Assembly (NCBI GenBank): GCA_016711295.1
Contig: JADJTE010000031.1
Location: 170,645-234,644 of the forward strand
Reading direction: 5' to 3'
DNA: 64,000 nt
From: Sphingobacteriales bacterium
GTDB taxonomy: Bacteria > Bacteroidota > Bacteroidia > Chitinophagales > UBA2359
The position numbers and the translations under genes are program-made. How positions within the stretch are numbered: position 1 is the first letter of the stretch; every line of letters starts with the position of its first letter. A model generated the notes under the pieces. It was not told the DNA's origin and searched no databases. It worked only from the letters and a program-made list of their open reading frames with translations. Positions 58,368 through 64,000 of this stretch are shown one piece after another.

Positions 58368-61106
58368 ATGAAATCCACTATACAGCAATTTTATCATTTC
58401 TACCGTTTGTGTTTGGTCATTGCCATCGGGTTTTTATGGGCTTTTAGCGGCGGTATCGCCCAAGCCCAAACTGTGAGCAGTAGCGACTCCTTGGCCTTGG
58501 TCAATCTGTATAACACGACAGGCGGTGCTACTTGGGCACTCAATGGCAATTGGCTTGTGGGACCAGTAGCAACATGGGACGGTGTAGTACTCAATGCTAC
58601 AAGTACCAATATCGGCGAACTTGATTTGTCGAACAATAATTTGTCGGGCACGCTGCCCAATCTCAACTTGCCTCAATTACAGTCCTTAACACTATCGGGC
58701 AATAATCTGAGCGGGCAAGTACCCGACTTTTCAGGCTTGCCCCAATTGCGTTATTTAGACCTATCGTACAACAATTTTTCGGGCATTATACCCAACTTTG
58801 CCCTGCCGCAACTGCTCGCGCTATCGCTTGACGGCAATAGCCTTACTACCTTGCCTAATTTTAGCAATTTGCCGTTTCTACGAACGCTATCGGTCGAGGG
58901 AAACCAACTTGGTGCGGGTACAATTGCCCTACCTTCTTTGTCGGGCTGTCCTTTATTGCAGAGTTTATTGCTTTCGGGCAATGGCTTGTCGGGCAATGTC
59001 CCTGATTTTGGCTTGCCTGCACTCAATGTACTGCGTATGAGCGATAACCAATCCAGCGGAACGTTGCCCACATTTGGCGGAACGCCTAATGTGCAAATAT
59101 TGGAGCTGACCAATAACCAATTGACCGGCACTATTCCCGATTTCGATTTAGGGCAATTGACCGTTTTGTCACTCGATTACAATAGTTTGAGTGGTTCGCT
59201 GCCTTCATTTTCCAATATGCCGAATCTGACCACCTTATTGTTGTCGGGCAATGATTTGAGTGGCATAGTTCCCGATTTTACGGGCTTTGGCAGTTTAACA
59301 GTGCTTTATCTCGATGATAATGCGTTTACGTTTGCAGGTATGGAAGCCAATGCCGTTTATTTCGGGGGTATCGGCGGTATTATGGTATACGAGCCACAAG
59401 CAGAAATCGCAACTACCGTAACGGATAATGTATTGCTGTCGGTTGACGCGGGCGGTACGATGTCGAATAATACCTATGCTTGGTATGTAGTAGGCACTTC
59501 TACTCCTGCTAGTATTATAGGAGGCAACAATTTATTTACGCCAGGCGCATCAGGTACATATTATTGCCAGATAACAAATAGTCAAGCTACTGATTTGACC
59601 CTATATAGTGCCCCTGCCACCTTAACGGTATGTGGTGCTACGATAAACGTCACTAATTCGTCGTGCGCAGGTATCGACAATGGCGGGCTGACGGCAATAC
59701 CTTCGGGCGGAACACCACCTTATACCTTTTTGTGGGACAATGGCAGCACAACAGCAAGCATTAACAATCTAAGCGCAGGCACTTATACCGTAACAATAAG
59801 CAGCACGGGTGGCTGCTTGTCTACAGCAGCGGCTACGGTGACTAATCTGTCGAACCCCGATTTTTCACTTACCCAGACCGCTACTGCTTTCTGTAATCCC
59901 CAAGCCGATGCCCTCACTTTTCCGATGTTTGTGCAAAGCGGTATATCGGGCACGTATAGCGTAACGGCGAGTACCTCCTTAGAAAGCGTAACGGTCAATG
60001 TAGCTGCCAATACGAGCTTTAATGTCAATTTGTCATCATCGACACCTGCCGATGAGGCTATCAATTTTGTAGTAGAAAATATCGCAGGTTGTAGCAAAGA
60101 TACGACTATTATCAATATAATATGTTGCCGCATCATGCAGGAAGGTGCCTTGGTGGTGGTAGGACCTATCGACAAAGCTATATCGCCGCCTTCGCCCGTC
60201 ACCCTACAATCGGGTTGTACGTTCAAATTTGTGGTGACAGATAATACGGGTATTGTCAAAGCCGTTTTAACACCTGATAGCGGGCAATTGATAAAAACTT
60301 CCACCATAGTCAAGCACTTTACAAGCCTATCTGCCCCCCAAGGACAATACCGCATTTATGGCTACAAACAATGCCCAAGTGCTACACCCATCGTACCCGG
60401 CGATACGATAGATTGCCCCGACCCTCTGCCGTTTTATTACCGAAAAGCAGGTTTGTTGGTGCGTTTAGCATCGATGAATACACAATTGTATAGTAGTAAT
60501 TTGTTGCCCTCTAACCAACCTTTTAATGCCGCACCTTGGAATTATGCAGGAACAGAAAGCGTTTCGTCGGCTGCCAATTTTACTGCCAATACCGTCGATT
60601 GGCTCTTGCTTGAACTGCGCGACTCACTCAACAACAACATCATCGTATCGCGCAAGGCGGCTTTATTGCTCAAAAATGGCACTGTAGTAGATGTAACGGC
60701 GGGCGGCACGATGTCGAGTTCTTCGGGCGTACACTTTATCACCTTTACCCCTACCGAGCACCATTATCTGGCAGTGCGCCACCGCAACCACTTGGCGGTT
60801 ATGAGCGTCACCCAAGTACCCTTAGACGGATTTAGTAATTATAACTACACTATTGGAAATAGTATTTTGGGAGGTATTTCTCAACTATACGACATAGGTG
60901 ACGGTACATATAGCCTTCGTCCAGGAGATATAGATGCTAATGGCGTAATTAATCGAGCTGATTATAATATATATGCCATACAAGGTGTATTGAATACAGT
61001 ATATAACAAAGCCGATACCAACTTAGACGGCAACGTCGGCAACGGCGATTTTGACCTTTGGCGAAGCAATGCCTTTGCCATTGGTATTCCGCTGCTGCGC
61101 TACTGA
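58368..61106 (+). CDS. Secreted LRR protein with SprB-like repeat and dockerin-like C-terminus
   Basis: 912 residues from the ATG at 58368 (MKSTIQQFYHF), with a signal peptide ending IAQAQ; an upstream in-frame start lacks a good leader. Residues ~40-330 are leucine-rich repeats of the plant-like L-S-G type (LDLSNNNLSGTLPNL, LSGNNLSGQVPDF). An immunoglobulin-like domain (~330-420) and a SprB-like repeat (~425-500; GGTPPYTFLWDNGSTTASINNLSAGTYTVTI) follow, then beta domains. The C-terminus RPGDIDANGVINRADYNIY ... DTNLDGNVGNGDFDLWRSN has two Ca-binding dockerin-like EF loops. No classical T9SS type A motif is seen after it. The frame is intact. It is a surface or secreted binding protein; the ligand is unknown. 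Confidence 0.82.
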   Translation: MKSTIQQFYHFYRLCLVIAIGFLWAFSGGIAQAQTVSSSDSLALVNLYNTTGGATWALNGNWLVGPVATWDGVVLNATSTNIGELDLSNNNLSGTLPNLNLPQLQSLTLSGNNLSGQVPDFSGLPQLRYLDLSYNNFSGIIPNFALPQLLALSLDGNSLTTLPNFSNLPFLRTLSVEGNQLGAGTIALPSLSGCPLLQSLLLSGNGLSGNVPDFGLPALNVLRMSDNQSSGTLPTFGGTPNVQILELTNNQLTGTIPDFDLGQLTVLSLDYNSLSGSLPSFSNMPNLTTLLLSGNDLSGIVPDFTGFGSLTVLYLDDNAFTFAGMEANAVYFGGIGGIMVYEPQAEIATTVTDNVLLSVDAGGTMSNNTYAWYVVGTSTPASIIGGNNLFTPGASGTYYCQITNSQATDLTLYSAPATLTVCGATINVTNSSCAGIDNGGLTAIPSGGTPPYTFLWDNGSTTASINNLSAGTYTVTISSTGGCLSTAAATVTNLSNPDFSLTQTATAFCNPQADALTFPMFVQSGISGTYSVTASTSLESVTVNVAANTSFNVNLSSSTPADEAINFVVENIAGCSKDTTIINIICCRIMQEGALVVVGPIDKAISPPSPVTLQSGCTFKFVVTDNTGIVKAVLTPDSGQLIKTSTIVKHFTSLSAPQGQYRIYGYKQCPSATPIVPGDTIDCPDPLPFYYRKAGLLVRLASMNTQLYSSNLLPSNQPFNAAPWNYAGTESVSSAANFTANTVDWLLLELRDSLNNNIIVSRKAALLLKNGTVVDVTAGGTMSSSSGVHFITFTPTEHHYLAVRHRNHLAVMSVTQVPLDGFSNYNYTIGNSILGGISQLYDIGDGTYSLRPGDIDANGVINRADYNIYAIQGVLNTVYNKADTNLDGNVGNGDFDLWRSNAFAIGIPLLRY

Positions 61107-61122
61107 CAGATGTGGGCAAATC

Positions 61123-61244
61123 GTAACTATTTAGCCTTGTAGAGGGAATAGCCATTTCTAATCGAATAGGCAGCGATGTCGGGCATTATTAGATAAGTAT
61201 TGCTCATTACCCCATACCCAAAACCCTATACCCTAAATAGTTAC
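61123..61244 (+). repeat. Dispersed inverted-repeat element, copy 5
   Basis: GTAACTATTTAG ... CTAAATAGTTAC, perfect ends. It is 122 bp because of the ATAGCCATTT insert shared with copy 2. It lies 17 bases after the LRR-gene stop. Confidence 0.85.
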
Positions 61245-61284
61245 GACAAATCTATTATATAATGCTGTGTAGTTTTTGATTTCT

Positions 61285-61314
61285 GCCCCGCTCTATTCGT
61301 AGAGTGGGGCTTTT
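61285..61314. terminator. Terminator between the convergent LRR and alcohol dehydrogenase genes
   Basis: GCCCCGCTCTA / TAGAGTGGGGC with a TTCG tetraloop (one G-T pair), followed by TTTT. It is placed between two convergent genes and may work both ways. Confidence 0.75.
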
Positions 61315-61330
61315 GCTGCGGTTCTATGGC

Positions 61331-62377
61331 TCATACCCGAAGTATTGCCTTGATACAGCCATCTTGTTTTTGGTCAAACAATTGGTAGGCTGTTGCTCCG
61401 TCCGACAAGGGCAAGCGGTGCGTTATGATTTGAGTTATATCATACGACGATTGCAGCGTGCGCTCGAGCAATTGTTCCATATAGCGGCGTGCAGGAGCGC
61501 GTCCGATTTTAAAGGTAATATTTTTGTCGTAGGCTTCTATGGGCGAAAAAGCAAATTGTGCCGATGTATGTACGCCTACGCTCGATATAGTGCCGCCTGG
61601 TCGCACCATTTCGTAAGCCAAGCGCACGGCACTACTGCTGCCTACGGCTTCGAGTATAGCATCAAAACCCCTGCCTTGCGTGGCAGCAAAGGCAATGTCG
61701 CGCCACTCATCGTTGGCTACCGACAGGGGAATAGCACCATATTGCTGTGCCAAAGTCAAGCGTTCAGTTACCGTATCAAGCGCATATACTTGTTGGGCAC
61801 CTTGCTCGCGGGCGGCAAGGGTTGCCATCAAGCCCACTGGACCACAGCCGATAACGGCATAAATACCTTTGGGCGATAGGTCGGCTTGCTGGGCGCAATG
61901 CCAGCCCGTAGCTCGTACATCGCCGATGAGCAGGGCTGCTTCGGGCGAGATATGCGTATCGAATTTGACCAAAGTAGTGTCTGCCAAAGGTACGCGCACC
62001 CATTCGGCTTGTGCGCCGTGTAGTCCGTGCCCGTTTTGTCGCCAGCCATACAATTGACCCGCAGTGCATCGGCAACTAAGCCCGATTTGGCAATAATAAC
62101 AAACGCCGCAATTAGTCGTAAAAGGGCTTACTACGCGGTCGCCGATGCGCAAACGGCGGACGGCTTTACCTATGGCGGCTATTTCGCCTACAAACTCATG
62201 CCCCATTATCGTGCCGCTATCCAAACCCGTCTCACGGGCATGGTACACGTGTAAGTCAGAGCCGCATACGGCAGTAATCCATACGCGGACGATAGCATCG
62301 CTTGCTTCGAGCAGTTGGGGGTCGGCTACGGTATCATAGGCAATATGATGTTTTTCGCGAAAAGTGAGCGCTTTCAT
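61331..62377 (-). CDS. Zinc-dependent medium-chain alcohol dehydrogenase
   Basis: A 348-residue intact MDR-family enzyme. Catalytic zinc ligands fit Cys38, His60 and Glu61 (CGSDLHVYH, GHEFVGEI). The structural zinc loop has Cys90, Cys93, Cys96 and Cys104. A Rossmann fold follows (VIGCGPVGLMATLAAREQGA). It oxidises alcohols or reduces aldehydes with NAD(P)H. Sequence style (GHEFVGEIAAIGKAVRRLRIGDRV, QLYGWRQNGHGLHGAQAEWVRVP) fits glutathione-independent formaldehyde dehydrogenase-like or general alcohol dehydrogenases; the substrate is not certain. The proline dehydrogenase gene lies upstream in the same direction, 105 bases apart. Confidence 0.9.
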   Translation of the reverse strand: MKALTFREKHHIAYDTVADPQLLEASDAIVRVWITAVCGSDLHVYHARETGLDSGTIMGHEFVGEIAAIGKAVRRLRIGDRVVSPFTTNCGVCYYCQIGLSCRCTAGQLYGWRQNGHGLHGAQAEWVRVPLADTTLVKFDTHISPEAALLIGDVRATGWHCAQQADLSPKGIYAVIGCGPVGLMATLAAREQGAQQVYALDTVTERLTLAQQYGAIPLSVANDEWRDIAFAATQGRGFDAILEAVGSSSAVRLAYEMVRPGGTISSVGVHTSAQFAFSPIEAYDKNITFKIGRAPARRYMEQLLERTLQSSYDITQIITHRLPLSDGATAYQLFDQKQDGCIKAILRV

Positions 62378-62482
62378 AGGATAGTTCGAGTTTTTAAGAG
62401 AAAATCGCGGTCAGAATGAGGCGAAATAGTTAGCATCGCCAGCTATACGCAACAGAATTGGCGGTGATATCCCAAGCAGATT

Positions 62483-63698
62483 TTACACCCATCTCGACCA
62501 CCACGTTTTGGCTTTTCGGCGGCGTATTTCGTCCGATATCAGCCCTAATTCGCGCCCTGTTTGCCCTGCAACTGATGTGTTCTCTTGGGCGCGGCGCATC
62601 AGATACGGAATTACTTCGCGTACAGGACCGTAGGGCAGATATTTCGCTACATTATAGCCCGCATTAGCGAGGTTATACGATATATGGTCGCCCATGCCAT
62701 ATAGCTGTGCAAACCATACGTGTTGGTGGTCGGGAGCTATATCGTGTTCTGACAGCATGGCACAAATACAGAGCACTTTCTTCGTTATGCGAGGCATTGC
62801 AAAGAGCAATACCGCCAATATTGTCGATGCAGTATTGCAGTGCGGCATTGAAATCGGTATCGCAGGTAGCTTTATCGGGCTGTATTGGCGATTCGTAGCC
62901 CAAACGTTCGGCTCGGTCGCGTTCTTTTTCCATATACGCACCACGCACCAATTTAGCTCCCAAAATATAACCCTTAGCGCGTGCGTCGGCGTGGCAGGTT
63001 TTCAGGTATGCCAATCGGTCGTGTCGGTACATCTGGAATGTATTATATACAATTGGCTTTTCGCGATTAAACTGCGCCATCATTTCGTTTACGAGGTCGT
63101 CTATGGGTTGTTGTATCCAACTCTCTTCTGCATCGAAATAAATGCTCACTTCTGCGTCATACGCTGCTTGTGTGATAGTTAATATCCGTTGGCGCAGTCG
63201 TTCCCATGCTTTTTGCTGTTTGGCACTCAACGAGCTGCCTGCATGTTTGGCTTCTAATAGGCTAAATTTCGCTAGGCCCGTTAGTTTGCAACTCACAGCA
63301 GGAACGTCATTTCGCGAATGTGCAAACCGTATAGTGCGCAATAACTGCTGGACGGTTTTGTCAAATTCCTTTTCTTTTTCTTTTGCCTCTACGCCATAAT
63401 CTAAAATGGTGTTGAGGTTATATTGTGCCAATTTGTTGGTGATAGTAGCTGTTTCTGCCAAGGTCTCGCCGCCGCAAAACTGTTCGTAAATGCTGCGTTT
63501 GAGCAAGGGCGAGATAGGCATATACCAATTGACCGCCCAAGTGGTTAGTTGTGTGCCTAACTTTACTAAGGTGGGGCGATGCATAGTCTTAAACAAAGCA
63601 TAAGCCTTGAATAAAGACCAATCGGAAAAGTGGGCAAAAGCCACCTCGGTGTCGTCAAAATTGAGGGGCGGCGGAAGTTGGGGGCGATGGTCAGGCAT
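62483..63698 (-). CDS. Proline dehydrogenase (frameshifted near 62755)
   Basis: About 405 residues after repair. This is the monofunctional Bacteroidota-type PRODH, a FAD enzyme that oxidises proline to pyrroline-5-carboxylate. Motifs: SCKLTGLAKFSLLE, EVSIYFDAEESWIQQPID, NTFQMYRHDRLAYL, GAKLVRGAYMEKERDRA and, in the second frame, FAQLYGMGDHISYNLA, YLPYGPVREVIPYLMRRAQEN. These cover the (beta/alpha)8 barrel with the FAD and proline binding residues (YMRRRxxEN-like). The first frame ends soon after NASHNEESALYLCHA. The start ATG at 63698 has no rival. No P5C dehydrogenase is adjacent. Confidence 0.9.
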
Positions 63699-63911
63699 AC
63701 AATGAAAAAGGAATAATGTGTTATAGAGGGCTGTTAGTATTGGAAAATTTTTCTTTTGCTGTATCTCTATCTCAACACCGAGATATAATCAGTTGTTGGG
63801 TGTTTTTTTTGTAAAATAATTATAATATTTTAAAAATTTAATTTTGTCGACTAATTTTCATTTCGAGGCATTCAAAAACAAGCATGGACAAATCGACAGA
63901 GCAGCAATTGG
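63699..63911. other. Intergenic region, 63699-63911
   Basis: AT-rich, upstream of the proline dehydrogenase gene. No clear promoter box or repeat is seen. Confidence 0.5.
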
Positions 63912-64000
63912 CTATAAAAATTTTACCCTAATGATGGCTTCGCTTTTTCGACCTTTGTCGTCAAGGCACGTTACGTGATTATTGCCCATTTGTGGGTCGA
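63912..64000 (-). CDS. C-terminal 28 residues of an unidentified protein (cut by window edge)
   Basis: A minus-strand frame enters from the right edge and stops at 63912-63914 (TAG). The visible residues read DPQMGNNHVTCLDDKGRKSE then AIIRVKFL. The charged composition and codon style look coding, but the piece is too short to assign. The forward ATG at 63884, by contrast, meets a stop after 15 codons. Confidence 0.35.
   Translation of the reverse strand, partial: DPQMGNNHVTCLDDKGRKSEAIIRVKFL

Noticed and set aside
63884..63931. Possible N-terminus of a rightward transposase-like gene
   Set aside because: The ATG frame stops after 15 codons; the minus-strand frame through the window edge looks more coding.

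Overview
This window reads as a Bacteroidota chromosome, most like the Saprospiria/Chitinophagia side of the phylum. The evidence is lineage-typical: type IX secretion (T9SS) components (PorP/SprF, two PorE-like TPR/PD40/OmpA proteins), many T9SS cargo proteins with type A or type B C-terminal sorting domains, SprB-like and PKD modules, TAnnTTTG-type -7 promoter boxes, and the Bacteroidota form of topoisomerase IV subunit B. No rRNA, tRNA, CRISPR array or phage gene was seen. Many long reading frames, including essential parE, are broken by single-base indels, mostly in short homopolymers. I read most of these as sequencing errors and describe each such gene as one locus.

Layout. 1-574: N-terminus of a UvrD/PcrA helicase. 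788-3931: PorE-like envelope protein. 4559-12029: four T9SS cargo genes, two of them tandem paralogs sharing an almost identical 3' third. 12618-14235: a second, TPR-less PorE-like protein. 14606-21763: housekeeping block (parE, a hypothetical gene, SLC13 permease, smpB, MsbA-type ABC exporter). 22197-24498: Cys-rich T9SS cargo. 24736-26904: SulP-carbonic anhydrase fusion. 27242-34000: small conserved genes, an outer-membrane beta-barrel, a Tat-type flavin amine oxidase, an internally shortened PurK, a lipoprotein, a membrane protein and a Spy-like protein. 34072-37017: secreted hypothetical, PorP/SprF, PaaY-like hexapeptide protein. 37159-39502: secreted cytochrome c / copper type II monooxygenase-like protein. 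40166-48436: an 8.3 kb locus encoding a CotH/lamin-tail surface protein with about 68 Cys-rich 28-residue repeats. 48819-53459: LRR-Roc-COR (Roco) protein with a C-terminal membrane anchor, followed by a DUF3352-like protein. 53499-63698: bile-acid symporter family protein, PKD-repeat T9SS cargo, LRR/SprB/dockerin-like secreted protein, zinc alcohol dehydrogenase, proline dehydrogenase.

How it fits together. The accessory content is dominated by cell-surface display: the T9SS parts (PorP/SprF, PorE-like) and at least seven large secreted or surface-attached proteins. Between these genes sit several families of small non-coding elements: five copies of a roughly 113 bp element with 12 bp terminal inverted repeats, four elements sharing TGGTYTGATTTTTAA-type termini in a 320 bp and a 105 bp form, REP-like palindromes, and a 36 bp tandem repeat.

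Most unusual items: the hierarchical 84 bp repeat array, the two families of miniature inverted-repeat elements, the poly-G tract at the start of a surface-protein gene, the PurK lacking most of its ATP-binding segment, and the cytochrome c / copper monooxygenase T9SS cargo.
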